A stretch of DNA of 64,000 nucleotides from Alloprevotella tannerae (GCA_015259125.1 JABZGR010000006.1:1-64000); one strand, 5' to 3'; counted from the first letter of the stretch, positions 35,731 to 45,718 are shown. The notes: generated by a model from the sequence alone, not told the origin. Translations and numbers: made by a program.

Positions 35731-35767
35731 GAACCGTCGCGTTATTTCAAACCAATCGATTTTTAAT

Positions 35768-36628
35768 ATGAAACTGACACGCTTATTTATTGTCTCAATC
35801 ATTCTTTTGATCGGCATAACATCTTGCGGACACAAGACGGATAAGGATAAAGAACTCTCCGAGTTGCGCCAATTAGCCGAATTGGACAGACGGGAGATGG
35901 AAAATCAATATGCCGACTTTGCGCAACAATATGGCGAAATGAAGAAAGCCGTCAAAGACGATGCGCTTATCGCTCGCTTAGACGCGGAGCAAAAGCGTGC
36001 AGAAGGCCTCTTGCAGGAACTTAGGCAAACCAAGGCTAAAGATGCGTCAGAGATACTACGTCTCAAGCGCGAATTGGCTACGGTACGTGCTGTCTTGCGC
36101 GATTACGTTCGCCAAGTAGACTCTTTAGCCCGCGCAAATCATACACTAACGAATGAGCGCGACGCAGCCAGAGCCGATGCACAGCGTACACGAGAAGAAA
36201 ATTCGGGACTTAGTGCGCGCAATGCGAGTCTGAATGCAACAGTACAGATTGCCGCACGTCTAAACGCTTCCGGCATATCCATCACCCCGATGAAGAAGAA
36301 CGGAAAGTCCACACACAAATCAAAGGATGTGAAGAGTTTCAGTGTTTCTTTCTCTATCGCACGAAATGTTACGGCACAGACGGGCAATAAAATCATCTAT
36401 CTGCGATTGATGAAGCCTAATCAAACCGTTGTAAACAACTCGGGCAGCTTTTCATATGAGAATCGAAGTGTAGAATATTCTGCAGCCAAAACCATTGAAT
36501 ATGATGGCCAAGAGGCTCGCGTGACGATGTTCGTCCCGGTAGGCGAATTTATTAATGGCGGAACCTACACGGCCTATCTTTTCTGTGATGGGCAAATGAT
36601 AGGATCCGATTCGGTTTCCATTAACTGA
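35768..36628 (+). CDS. coiled-coil lipoprotein of unknown function
   Basis: This 286-aa protein has a lipobox ending at C20 (GITSC). A long coiled coil follows (about 27-160; many heptads rich in Leu, Glu, Arg and Ala), then a beta-rich C-terminal domain (about 190-286, from VKSFSVSFSIARNVTAQTGN). I do not recognise a named family, though similar coiled-coil lipoproteins are common in Bacteroidales. It is probably an envelope protein. It lies 37 nt after ilvE and is followed by a strong terminator, so it may be co-transcribed with ilvE. Confidence 0.75.
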   Translation: MKLTRLFIVSIILLIGITSCGHKTDKDKELSELRQLAELDRREMENQYADFAQQYGEMKKAVKDDALIARLDAEQKRAEGLLQELRQTKAKDASEILRLKRELATVRAVLRDYVRQVDSLARANHTLTNERDAARADAQRTREENSGLSARNASLNATVQIAARLNASGISITPMKKNGKSTHKSKDVKSFSVSFSIARNVTAQTGNKIIYLRLMKPNQTVVNNSGSFSYENRSVEYSAAKTIEYDGQEARVTMFVPVGEFINGGTYTAYLFCDGQMIGSDSVSIN

Positions 36629-36678
36629 CAACTGCTGAATTCACCTTTTCGGGCAAACTTTCTTAATAAATTTCTCAC

Positions 36679-36708
36679 AAGCACATCAGGTTATATCCTG
36701 ATGTGCTT
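36679..36708 (+). terminator. terminator after the coiled-coil lipoprotein
   Basis: AAGCACATCAGG (36679-36690) with CCTGATGTGCTT (36697-36708) forms a perfect 12-bp stem followed by CTTTGTTT. Confidence 0.85.
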
Positions 36709-36963
36709 CTTTGTTTAATTCTTATCGACTGACGAAAAACTTACGCTAGACCTCAAAATTAGCCCCCGCCATCAACACCTCTTTCTTTCTCAACAGCCAA
36801 ATAAAACTGTGCACACCTCAAACTAAACTTAAAAAGTTGTTATACTTCACAAAAACTTCGTGTTATACCGACGTTAACACGACATATAATCTTCAAGACT
36901 GTTGATAAGAATAATGATTTTATTTATCTTCGCCATAAGATCATGTTAACATCATAATTTTAA
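36709..36963. other. intergenic region before the IS element
   Basis: AT-rich, with no gene seen. It ends at the left terminal repeat of the IS1380-type element. Confidence 0.45.
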
Positions 36964-38428
36964 CCCAAATCGGTCATTAGAAAGTCATTCTTTATATTTT
37001 CTAAAGACCATCATTAGAAAATGATGTTTGTATGCTGCTGTTTATCAACAATCTACTAACTTTACTACGTAAAAGTTAGGTGTTATGATGCATAACTATG
37101 ATATAAAGTTCTTAAATAAAAAATAACTCCATTTGGTGGGTTATCCTTATTCTTAAAGATGCTCGAAAAATGCCATTTTGAAGAGCATTTAGCATCGTGT
37201 CCTCTTCCACAACAAGGGTCAAATCGTGGCTATAAGCCCATACAACTTATTCTTGGTCTGTTCGCCGGTGTATGGTGTGGTGCCAACGGCTTTGGTCATC
37301 TCGATGTAGTTCGTTATGATGCTGCACTTTGCAAGCTTCTTGGTTGGGAACGTGGTGCTGATCATCGGGCATATCAACGCTTTCTCAACAAATTTTCTCA
37401 ATTCGTCAACCAACGCGTATTCAGCGACCTGTTCGGGTGTTTTTTTTCGGAGTTGATCTTTGATAATTACACGCTTGACTTCGATTCTACGGTCATAGTG
37501 CGTGAGGGAAATCAAGAAGGTGCAGCTAAGGGGTATAATCCCAAACGTCCCGGCAGACCATCCCGTCATCCTTTTATTGGCTTTCATTTCAGATGTCAGG
37601 ATGATTGCCAATTATTGGTTGCGTCCGGGCAATACTTCTGCAAGCACCAATTACCTTTCATTCTTAGAAGATACGCTCTCAAGGCTTCAGAATAAGAAGG
37701 TTGGCTTAATTCGCATGGATAGCGGTTTCTTCTCTGGAAATATCATAAACTATTTGGAAAACAATAAGTTAACACACATCATTGCCTGCCGCTTCAATAA
37801 CCGTATAAAGTATAGTCTTACCCATGAAACAATCTGGGTGGAAGTAACCGATGGTCTAGATATATCTGAAACAACATACAAGTCAGATAGTTGGGAGAAA
37901 CCAAGGCGTATCATTATGGTTAGGCAGGAAATAGAGAAACATCCTATGGCGGCAGGAAAGCAGATTAAGCAGTTGGAGTTGTTTGAAGATGAAGAGGATT
38001 TGGCAAATACCGATACAGCTGCTATGTAACCAACCTAACCCTACCTGCCAAGGTTGTGTATGATGCATACAGAGGAAGAGCCGATTCTGAAAACAGAATC
38101 AAGGAACTTAAATACGACTTCTCGCTAGATGATTTTGTGTCACACAACTTCTGGGCAACAGAGGCATGCGGAAACTTTATCATCATGGCGTATAACTTTA
38201 TGTTGCTCTTCAGGCACGCATTGATAAGCTTTGACAAGAGACAGTTTCTAAAGACCATACGCTATGAATTGTTGGCCACACCTGCATATTTGGGTAAGGT
38301 AAAGGATTAGCATATACTCTATTTGGCAAGGTCGCTAAAAACAAGGCAAGCTTTCCTAAATATATCGTAAAAACTAAAGGATTTCTCTATGCCATACAAC
38401 ACAAAAAAATCCTAATGACCGATTTGGG
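36964..38428 (+). mobile_element. decayed IS1380-family insertion sequence
   Basis: The element is bounded by 17-bp perfect terminal inverted repeats, CCCAAATCGGTCATTAG at 36964-36980 and its complement at 38412-38428, giving about 1.47 kb. The only gene inside is a broken IS1380-type transposase on the plus strand whose ancestral stop (38413-38415) overlaps the right repeat. The flanking 4 bp (TTAA left, ATAA right) are similar but not identical, so a target duplication is possible but eroded. Subterminal inverted copies of TTAGAAA occur at 36977-37020. It is unlikely to be active by itself. Confidence 0.85.
37159..38415 (+). pseudogene. IS1380-family transposase, frameshifted
   Basis: The sequence reads as an IS1380-type DDE transposase only across three segments. 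Frame 1 runs from 37159 to the T-run at 37572-37575, giving DFDSTVIVREGN and GYNPKRPGRPSRHP. One extra T there moves it to frame 2 (FISDVRMIANYWLRPGNT, LIRMDSGFF) until about 38000. A lost base there returns it to frame 1 (YDAYRGRADSENRIKELKYD, HNFWATEA). In-frame stops then occur at 38308 (TAG) and 38368 (TAA) before the natural end at 38415. Two compensating frameshifts plus stops indicate an inactive gene, though a T-run sequencing error for the first shift cannot be excluded. Confidence 0.85.
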
Positions 38429-38622
38429 ATAAACACGTCTGAAACACAATCCGACCAACGCCGTACAAAACATACCATTATATATAGGAGGTAGCCGGCT
38501 GTCAGTTTGCGCGTGTTGTGAAAACCTTTGCGCGCCGAACTTTAGTTCTCGCCTTTCAAACGCTCCTAACCTATTCGCCAAGAGTTCCCGGAGAAAGCCC
38601 GACCGACATCACCCTATCAAAC

Positions 38623-38664
38623 AAAGAATCTGCAACAACCTTTTAGGGCTGCTACAGATTCTTT
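38623..38664 (-). terminator. terminator of the 799-aa lipoprotein gene
   Basis: AAAGAATCTG (38623-38632) pairs with CAGATTCTTT (38655-38664). On the minus strand GTTTGATAGG follows, 22 nt past the stop codon. Confidence 0.75.
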
Positions 38665-38685
38665 CCTATTATATATTGTCTCGTC

Positions 38686-41085
38686 TTAATCTGCGTAAGG
38701 AGTTGTCTTTCTCCACAAACGAACGGGGATTTGCATCCGAAGGTTTTGGATGTATTCTCCTCCATCTTTACGACCTACATCCGACAAAGGCCTTTCCTGA
38801 TACAGCGGAACGCCCTTATAACCATAGTAGAAAAAGCTGCCCACGTCACCACCCAAATCAGGCATTCTAAAACCGACAACCAGCTTAGGAACGTTATTAT
38901 CACTATCTCTAACGATAGTACTTTTGTATGCATATCGCCCTCCGGGTATCGCATCATCAGGCGTCCAGTACTGCGCACTATGTCCAGGATCAGTAAGATA
39001 CCAATAGAACAATCCCATATTTAAACTTTTGGATTGAAAGGTTTTAAAGATATAACCACCACCCAAAGGAATAATGCGCTTTACGTCGGCAGGATAAACA
39101 TGCCCATAATTATCCGGTGCTGCCCAGAAATCTTCAGTAGTGATATCGTCCATATCGAGTACAAAGCGAGGACCGAGATAGCGCTGTGTAATCACAGCAA
39201 GCTTGTTGCTTTGATCATCCTCCCAACGCATTACGTAGCGATACTTGTTGGTATCAATCCAAGAAAGACCGGTCATACCGGAACTTACTCTGGCAACAGA
39301 TTGCTTGGCATATCCTTGATAAACCTGACCTTCGCCATCATTGGTGATATAGTCGGGTTTCTTAGACATATTCAGCATATAAGCGATTTTCTTGCCATTG
39401 GCTTCCACGCGCTTAGAAGAGCTTTGATAGACAAGCTTTGTCGCCGGCCATCCGGGAAGGCGAGCCGGAGAAATAACACCCATGGAGAAGTTATAGTAAG
39501 GCGCACCACCAGACTGTGAGCGGAAGCCAGCAAAACCATAACCTTGCGGGATAATGCTTCGCCAATACTCGTGACCGGCCATCATATAATCTGAAGGAAT
39601 GGTAGAGAGGTTCGACTCAACCTCGCTATATTTATAGCGTGTAGTATGGGCCACGTCTTGATTCACATCCGTGGAGAGCTGTGCATCTGTACCGAAGTTG
39701 TCGTGCTTAGCAATATAGCTCAGCGGCGGAAACTCGTAAACGACTTTACCCTTAGCCGGATAGTTAGCACCGGAAAGGTAGCTGGCGCGCGTACCATAAG
39801 CCGGAATCATATTGATAGACTTAGGCACGACCATACCGCTCGTACCATTGCCGTCGGGCTCTGCCATCAACAAGAACTGGGTCTTTGCAATGTGCATCGT
39901 ATCGGCCGACCCCTCACCTTCTTTATTACCTTTGTAAATCAACACATCCTGCTCCTGCGGACACATCCACACATAGATGAAGCTGGACGCTTCCTTGCCT
40001 TTTACGACCTTATCAAAGTTGTCGCCTCCGGTCCTTGGCAAGAAAGTGTGGTCATAATAGTAGAGTGCCGTATTGAGCTTATTACTCTTCTCTTCAGCAA
40101 AGTTGGCGATATAATCGCCTTTTATGCGGAAGCGACGCTTAACAATGAGTCCGTCAGCAGCCGTCATCGCATTGTCAGTCAATGGGCGTTGATAGAACTT
40201 GAAGGCCTTGAAAGCACTCTTGTAAGAGTCCAACTTAGCCGAAGCGATTTCCGTATCCGTCACATCGTGAAGCTCGGACGACTTAACAAAGTTCTTATCA
40301 TCAAACGCACTTAAGTCAAACTGCCCGCAAAGAATGTTGCTCGTAATGATGCGCACACCATTATATTTAAAATCGAAGTGCGTACCGTTAGAGACCTTCA
40401 AGCGAACGATCGTGCCAAACTGCTTGAAGCGCACCGGAAGCTTTGCCTCGAATGTGCCATTCGCCGCATTGGTTTCCAACTTGCGCCAACTGAAAATGTA
40501 CGGAACGTTTGCGCCCCACGTGGCAACCTCGCCGGTTGATGTGCGAGGCGTATGGCCTTCTGAATAGCCATTAAATTTCACTTGGTCCGTACCAAGCAGC
40601 TGCTCGCCGCCTAAGATACCGCACACATACCACGTGCCGGCACTCAAATTAGAGCCGGCTTTAAGCTCGAAGCGTTCGTTGGTTTCCAGGCTCAATTTGC
40701 CGCCCTTCTTATAGGTCCAATTCGTCACAACTTTCGTTATAGGTTGTGAATCGTCAGAGTTTCTAAAGATCAAGACTACAGGAACTTTCGTACCGTCTTC
40801 TAGTTCCTTGCCGTCGTCACCCGATTGATCAAAGATGCCAATCGGCGTTGGGAAGCCTTCAGCGTGTCCATCCGTAGCAATTGTTTGATAACCGATCGCG
40901 CGGCGGCTCGGCCCTTCAGCTTTCGGAGAGCCACTCTGCCCGCCCATATCGCCTTCGATCGACAGCGATACCTTCACACCGGGTTGCTCCTCTTGGCCGG
41001 CATCGGGCCCTACAACCTCTTGATCTGAACAGCCACTAAAGAGCGCTATGCAGACCGCAAAACTTGCATAAAGTAAATGTTTCAT
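38686..41085 (-). CDS. large fimbrillin-like surface lipoprotein
   Basis: This 799-aa protein has a lipobox ending at C19 (LFSGC), an acidic spacer and a beta-rich body. Fimbrillin-type features are the early GVKVSLSIEGDMGG strand, the region about 130-270 with FELKAGSNLSAGTWYVCGI and the LPVRFKQFGTIVRLKVSNGT stretch, as in Mfa1/FimA-clan proteins. The C-terminal part (about 500-799, with HEYWRSIIPQGYGFAG and DDAIPGGRYAYKS) is unusually long for a fimbrillin, and may be a tip or anchor domain. It is probably a fimbrial or surface adhesin component. A 50-aa peptide gene lies 79 bp upstream in the same direction, an arrangement repeated at 53.6-55.6 kb. Confidence 0.65.
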   Translation of the reverse strand: MKHLLYASFAVCIALFSGCSDQEVVGPDAGQEEQPGVKVSLSIEGDMGGQSGSPKAEGPSRRAIGYQTIATDGHAEGFPTPIGIFDQSGDDGKELEDGTKVPVVLIFRNSDDSQPITKVVTNWTYKKGGKLSLETNERFELKAGSNLSAGTWYVCGILGGEQLLGTDQVKFNGYSEGHTPRTSTGEVATWGANVPYIFSWRKLETNAANGTFEAKLPVRFKQFGTIVRLKVSNGTHFDFKYNGVRIITSNILCGQFDLSAFDDKNFVKSSELHDVTDTEIASAKLDSYKSAFKAFKFYQRPLTDNAMTAADGLIVKRRFRIKGDYIANFAEEKSNKLNTALYYYDHTFLPRTGGDNFDKVVKGKEASSFIYVWMCPQEQDVLIYKGNKEGEGSADTMHIAKTQFLLMAEPDGNGTSGMVVPKSINMIPAYGTRASYLSGANYPAKGKVVYEFPPLSYIAKHDNFGTDAQLSTDVNQDVAHTTRYKYSEVESNLSTIPSDYMMAGHEYWRSIIPQGYGFAGFRSQSGGAPYYNFSMGVISPARLPGWPATKLVYQSSSKRVEANGKKIAYMLNMSKKPDYITNDGEGQVYQGYAKQSVARVSSGMTGLSWIDTNKYRYVMRWEDDQSNKLAVITQRYLGPRFVLDMDDITTEDFWAAPDNYGHVYPADVKRIIPLGGGYIFKTFQSKSLNMGLFYWYLTDPGHSAQYWTPDDAIPGGRYAYKSTIVRDSDNNVPKLVVGFRMPDLGGDVGSFFYYGYKGVPLYQERPLSDVGRKDGGEYIQNLRMQIPVRLWRKTTPYAD

Positions 41086-41164
41086 TCTTTTTTTTATAAT
41101 ACGGCTATATAGGAGATTTCTCCTATGGTTTTATCAGTTCTGTTTACACTGAGATTCTAAACGA

Positions 41165-41317
41165 TTAGTCATTTCCCTCTTCGGGGTCCGGCTCATCATC
41201 ACCGGGATCAAGCGTACCAGAAAAGGTACTTCCCGGGCGAATAGGCACACCCATCATTTCATCCGTATAAAGACTTAACACCTCTATGCCGGGACTTACA
41301 TATTCCATCTTCCTCAT
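41165..41317 (-). CDS. small acidic peptide, partner of the fimbrillin-like lipoprotein
   Basis: This 50-aa product starts MRKMEYVSPGIEVLSLYTDE and ends in an acidic tail (DPGDDEPDPEEGND). It has no signal peptide or membrane helix. It shares the layout of the 64-aa product at 53631: a basic start, an aromatic-hydrophobic-x-Pro motif (YVSP/YIKP), a short hydrophobic stretch with M/L-x-G, and an acidic C terminus. Both lie directly upstream of a fimbrillin-like lipoprotein gene. Such short proteins are frequent in Prevotella-type genomes and uncharacterised as far as I know. ATG 41317 is preferred to a longer frame because of this alignment. Confidence 0.6.
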   Translation of the reverse strand: MRKMEYVSPGIEVLSLYTDEMMGVPIRPGSTFSGTLDPGDDEPDPEEGND

Positions 41318-41871
41318 ATAAAACTCTCTATCTAAATTAATAAATGTTCTGATTGATTTGTACCGCTCATCAAGCCTTGTCCAACCACAATCTTTGTGTA
41401 TTTTCGGCAAAAATACACCACATAAATTAAACGAACAAGGATTTCACCACAGATATTGCACCATTTTAACATTTTCCACTCGCATTTGCACCCTTTTACC
41501 TAACTTGCTTTGCAAAAGTAAGATGGTCATTGCCCCATCTACCATCCTGCGCACAAGGCAAAGCATCACGAATTGACTCACAATTATTTATAAATAGAGC
41601 GGTCGCCTATGCTACCTCTCAAAACAACCTTTCCCACAACCGTCTCACCATTAGTCGCGTTATAATCATAAAAAAAAGCATCTAATAAATACACGAGAAA
41701 CGTAAGCTACGCTCATTTGCGAAAAGTTCACCCCACTTCGCACAAAAATAGGCGAGATAGTCACACGCTGTCAATAGATGGGTGATGCGAAACCCCACTC
41801 ACACACACGGCAATCCCTAAGCTTGATCTTGCGTATCGCACGCAGCAAGTCTGGGCAATTGTATGATAGGT

Positions 41872-42027
41872 CTACAGTCCCAAATTGAAAGAATGGTTAT
41901 CGTCTTCAGGCGGATCTTCATAACCCACAAATTCAGACGTGGGCTGAAAGTCGAATCCATAACCCCAAATGATTGTATCGGTAACTACATGCTTTTTATG
42001 CCCCGAAATGGTAACCGGATATTTACC
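41872..42027 (-). pseudogene. possible coding remnant without start codon
   Basis: Between a TAA (42028-42030) and a TAG (41872-41874) the minus strand is open for 51 codons. It reads with protein-like character: GKYPVTISGHKKHVVTDTII, then WGYGFDFQPTSEFVGYED and an acidic end. No ATG begins it, so it may be the 3' end of a lost gene. The family is unknown. Confidence 0.3.
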
Positions 42028-42038
42028 TTAGTTGTCAA

Positions 42039-42148
42039 CTAATTCTAGGACATTACAGTCCCTACTTGTGCGGACAAAAATTCCTACCTATAGAGAAAAA
42101 AATCCGCCCTATGGGGACGAAATTTCCAACCTATAGGAACAATACTTT
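42039..42148. repeat. array F: five 22-bp degenerate tandem units
   Basis: Units of exactly 22 nt start at 42039, 42061, 42083, 42105 and 42127. Shared cores are CCTA or CTAG near the start and GGA or GAA in the middle (e.g. CCTATAGGAA in the last unit), again giving self-complementary CCTA/TAGG elements. It lies between two divergent genes. Confidence 0.75.
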
Positions 42149-42600
42149 ATAACATGGGAAGTGAGAAGATATTACTGAGATGGTTTTTGATAAAGATAGA
42201 AAACAAGCCCCACAACAGTAGGAGTTTTCCATTCATACTGAAAGGCGAAGCTAACGACTTTGAACGGAATCTTTCAGGCTTGCAATAGAATGCGTTGAGC
42301 ATTATCCTTGTCCTTGAATGGTATCTTCTTAAGGCAGTATAGTGCAGACGAGTTATTAAGACTTGTTACAGCAAACAACGTTCATACTTTTGACAATTGA
42401 ATAAAACTTCAACTTTAACAGCAAACAACATGTACAATCGCGAAGAATTATTAGCACATTTCTATATATACGACGAATTTTGAAAATTTATCGGCCTGTC
42501 ATTTTCTGAATAAAAGTATTTTTTCTCGGAAAAAATTGGCTTTGATTTGTGTAAAGTGCGTAAATTTACCCCGCAATACGCAACCAAGGATAACCTATAT

Positions 42601-45600
42601 ATGAAAAGAACATTACTACTACTATTGCCTATGTTATTAGGCGCAGGTAGTCCAAGCTGTGCACAAGCCCAGCAAACAAGCACTTATAAGCATAAGGCTT
42701 TGATTTACGATGTGGCAGACGGAGAGGCAGCGGTTTATGGCTACCTTCGATACGACACAAAGTATCGCACGAATGGTTTGACTACATTCCGAACGAACAC
42801 ACCCAGCACCTATTCCTTAATCAAAGACTATGGCAATATTCCCGGTAAAACGCCAATTTTTACTGCCGGAACATACGTTGGGAAAGATTATCTTGCATAC
42901 GAAACGACATTGTATGCAAACGTTCTTATGCCTTACGCCTTTAGCGTCATCGACCCAAGTACAGGAGCTTGCGAGCGGAAGAGCGTATTCCCCGAAGGTG
43001 CGCCGATACTTATTATGGACGAGATGACCTATGATCCGAAGACGGACAGAATCTTCGGCGTACACTACGATACAGATCGCTTCACGACTGATTTATATGA
43101 AGTGAACCGAACAACTTATGCCATCAATAAGGTTGCGGTCATCAACGACGCCCTTTTTACGCTCTCTGCGGAGAATGGCTACTTATATGCGATCATATCT
43201 GATGAGGCTTTTACCAAGTCTACCCTTGTCAGAATAGACGAAAAAAGCATTGACGCCGGAAAGCAAACTTGCACAATGGTCAATGTAAGTCCGGCGGAAG
43301 GCACCGGAATCAGCATAGGCAATTATAGCCAATCGATGGAGTTTGACAAAACGACACATCGCCTATGGTGGACGGCACAAGCTGCCGACGGCAAAGCCTA
43401 TTTGATAGAGCTGAATCCTGAAACAGGAAAGGCAATCACGCAGACGCAGATAGATGGCGACTTGCAGTTGCTCTCTATGGCTATCCCTTATCAGTATGTA
43501 GCTGAAGAAGCCCCCTCTTATGTGAGGAATCTTACCGTAAAAGCGGGAGAATTTGGTGCAAGCAATGCTACGTTGACTTGGACAACCCCGAACACCGACT
43601 ATAGCAATAAGTCTCTTGCAAGCATTGACGGAATCAGAATCTACCGCAATGACCAACTTGTTCAGACAGTATCAACGACTGAAAAGGGCAAGAGTATGGA
43701 CTGGACTGACACGGGGCTTGCAGAAGGCAACTATATATATAAGGTAGTGCCCTACAACCAAAAGGGCGATGGTATATATAAGGAAGCATCAGCTTTCGTA
43801 GGTGAAGATGTGCCGGGCGCACCTGTAAATGTTCAACTGACTACCAACGACACAAAAGGCACCATTACTTGGAGTGAGCCTGCTATGGGCGCTAATAAGG
43901 GCTATTACGACAAGGCGACACTCACTTACGACGTAGTGCGTATGCCGGACAATGTGACGATTGCAGCCAAGACGACGACACGCTCCGTTGAGGATCAAGT
44001 AACCGTACACGCAGGCTACAGCTATGTTGTTACGGCCTACAGCAAAAAAGGGAAAGGCCTCTCTGCTACTTCCAACACTGTAGCTTATGGTTCATCGGGA
44101 AGCATTCCTTTCATCTCTGATTTGAAGACCAAAGACGAAGTTGACAGATGGACAGTCCTCGACAACAATAATGACGGTATGACTTGGAAGTTTGATCCTA
44201 CCACGTCCTCAGCTTTCTATGATCGTAGCGAGAAGAATGCAGACGACTGGTTGGTATCACCTCCACTCTCATTCAATAAAGAGAAAAAATATCAGTTGCG
44301 TTATACTTACTCTACCGCCAATTGGGTTAACCCCGATGATCACAAGCCGGTTATGGAGAAGATGAAAGTCTTCTACGGCACAACGCCAACCGCAGCGGGT
44401 CTTACAACGATGATCGTAGATTTAAAGGAGTTCCATACTGCTTCTGAGACTTACTACTATGGTAAGAACACCTTCAGTGTAGACGCAAGCGGCAACGGAC
44501 ACGTAGCATTCCAAGCTTGTTCAGATGCTATGCACGGTCGGATATATCTTAAAGATGTATCATTACGCGAATATAGCGAAAAGGATTTGAGCCTTAAGGA
44601 TCTTTCCGGTTCTGCTACAGCCAACTGCGGCGTAGAGCAAGTTTTCGTAGCAACCATTAGCAATGAGGGTTCTAAGGCGGTAAGCAACTATACCGTTCAA
44701 CTCATCAACGCAGACACGAATGAAGAACTTGCTTCTGCTGCCGGCGTAGCTGTTGCTCCCGATGCAACGGGCACAGTGCTTATCAAATGGATACCGGCGA
44801 CAGAAGGTGATATAAATGTGTCAGCACGCGTCATTTTAGAAGGCGACACCTACCCGAAAGACAACACTTTTGCGTCATCGATCAAGGTTAAAGTGGCGGC
44901 TAAGGGTGCAAGCAAATGGCTGACGATCAACACAGATGAGTCTTATGGTTGGTACTCTCCCTTCTTCGTCTCTATGCCTTATTCACAAGCACAGTGTCTG
45001 TATATGGAGGACGAAATCCAAAAGAAAGACATAAGCTTCGTAGCGATGCAGGTGAAGTATAATGGTAAGGCTAAGAACGAATTTACGTTCCCGGCAAGAA
45101 TCTATATGAAGAAGACCAACCGCACCGACTTGATCTCTGACGATAACGATTACATCGGCGTCTTTGAAGAAGGTGATTGGACAAAGGTCTTTGATGGCAA
45201 CATTACGATCTCTGGTCAAAAGGAGGGCGAGGACTTGCAGATTAAGTTTGATACGCCATTCTACTACACTGGCGGCAATCTGAATATGAAGTTCGAAGCG
45301 CTGGCAGGCGGAAAACGCCTTATGCCTAATCAGCATCCGGAATGGCACTTGAAAGAAATTGTAGGCAAGCCGCGCACGGCACACTATGATGGCCAAACGA
45401 GCAACATAAAAGAGTCTGAAATCTTCCCTTCGCCCTATGTTCCTTTCATGATGTTGGAATATAAAGATGGTAACATTTCCGGTATGCTCTCTATAGGTGG
45501 AGAAGGACTGAACATTTATCAGAACGGCAACGTACTCTACCTCTCATCAGTCTGTGATAAGATTGACTTATTCAGCACTTCCGGTGCACTCGTAGGCACA

Positions 45601-45711
45601 GCGAACCATACGGATCGTCTCCAGCTGACTTCGCTTTCCTCCGGTGTATATGTATTGAAAGTAAATAAGAAAGGCCACGTACAAACGCTAAAAATTGTAT
45701 TGAAACGATAA
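42601..45711 (+). CDS. T9SS-secreted multidomain protein (Fn3, cleaved-adhesin-like)
   Basis: This 1036-aa protein has a signal peptide (1-24) and a WD/propeller-like N-terminal region (about 30-310; MTYDPKTDRIFGVHYDTD and MEFDKTTHRLWWTAQA). Two fibronectin III-like domains follow (about 315-505), then a cleaved-adhesin/choice-of-anchor-J-like domain (about 510-660; WTVLDNNNDGMTWKF, NADDWLVSPPLSF) as in gingipain adhesins. A CARDB-like domain (about 665-770), a jelly-roll region and a C-terminal type A T9SS sorting domain (SSGVYVLKVNKKGHVQTLKI near the end) complete it. It is secreted through the outer membrane and likely attached to the cell surface. The start is ATG 42601. Function beyond surface adhesion or matrix binding is unknown. 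Confidence 0.8.
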   Translation: MKRTLLLLLPMLLGAGSPSCAQAQQTSTYKHKALIYDVADGEAAVYGYLRYDTKYRTNGLTTFRTNTPSTYSLIKDYGNIPGKTPIFTAGTYVGKDYLAYETTLYANVLMPYAFSVIDPSTGACERKSVFPEGAPILIMDEMTYDPKTDRIFGVHYDTDRFTTDLYEVNRTTYAINKVAVINDALFTLSAENGYLYAIISDEAFTKSTLVRIDEKSIDAGKQTCTMVNVSPAEGTGISIGNYSQSMEFDKTTHRLWWTAQAADGKAYLIELNPETGKAITQTQIDGDLQLLSMAIPYQYVAEEAPSYVRNLTVKAGEFGASNATLTWTTPNTDYSNKSLASIDGIRIYRNDQLVQTVSTTEKGKSMDWTDTGLAEGNYIYKVVPYNQKGDGIYKEASAFVGEDVPGAPVNVQLTTNDTKGTITWSEPAMGANKGYYDKATLTYDVVRMPDNVTIAAKTTTRSVEDQVTVHAGYSYVVTAYSKKGKGLSATSNTVAYGSSGSIPFISDLKTKDEVDRWTVLDNNNDGMTWKFDPTTSSAFYDRSEKNADDWLVSPPLSFNKEKKYQLRYTYSTANWVNPDDHKPVMEKMKVFYGTTPTAAGLTTMIVDLKEFHTASETYYYGKNTFSVDASGNGHVAFQACSDAMHGRIYLKDVSLREYSEKDLSLKDLSGSATANCGVEQVFVATISNEGSKAVSNYTVQLINADTNEELASAAGVAVAPDATGTVLIKWIPATEGDINVSARVILEGDTYPKDNTFASSIKVKVAAKGASKWLTINTDESYGWYSPFFVSMPYSQAQCLYMEDEIQKKDISFVAMQVKYNGKAKNEFTFPARIYMKKTNRTDLISDDNDYIGVFEEGDWTKVFDGNITISGQKEGEDLQIKFDTPFYYTGGNLNMKFEALAGGKRLMPNQHPEWHLKEIVGKPRTAHYDGQTSNIKESEIFPSPYVPFMMLEYKDGNISGMLSIGGEGLNIYQNGNVLYLSSVCDKIDLFSTSGALVGTANHTDRLQLTSLSSGVYVLKVNKKGHVQTLKIVLKR

Positions 45712-45718
45712 AGATTAA

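Larger units (their letters stand above)
41318..42600. other. long intergenic region between divergent surface genes
   Basis: About 1.28 kb. It contains a minus-strand coding remnant (41872-42027), array F (42039-42148) and, near 42430, a 17-codon frame (MYNREELLAHFYIYDEF) that stops at a TGA where an IS982-type transposase might continue; this is too short to call. No clear promoter is seen for the gene starting at 42601, although TTTG at 42541 and TAAATTTA at 42561 are weak candidates. Confidence 0.45.

Noticed and set aside
36971..37030. short TTAGAAA repeats suggesting another 21/22-bp array
   Set aside because: The spacing does not fit 21 or 22 bp; they lie inside the left end of the IS1380 element and are better read as subterminal IS repeats.
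42430..42483. 17-codon frame MYNREELLAHFYIYDEF followed by TGA, possible IS982 N-terminal stub
   Set aside because: Too short to support; the resemblance to IS982 transposase starts could be chance.
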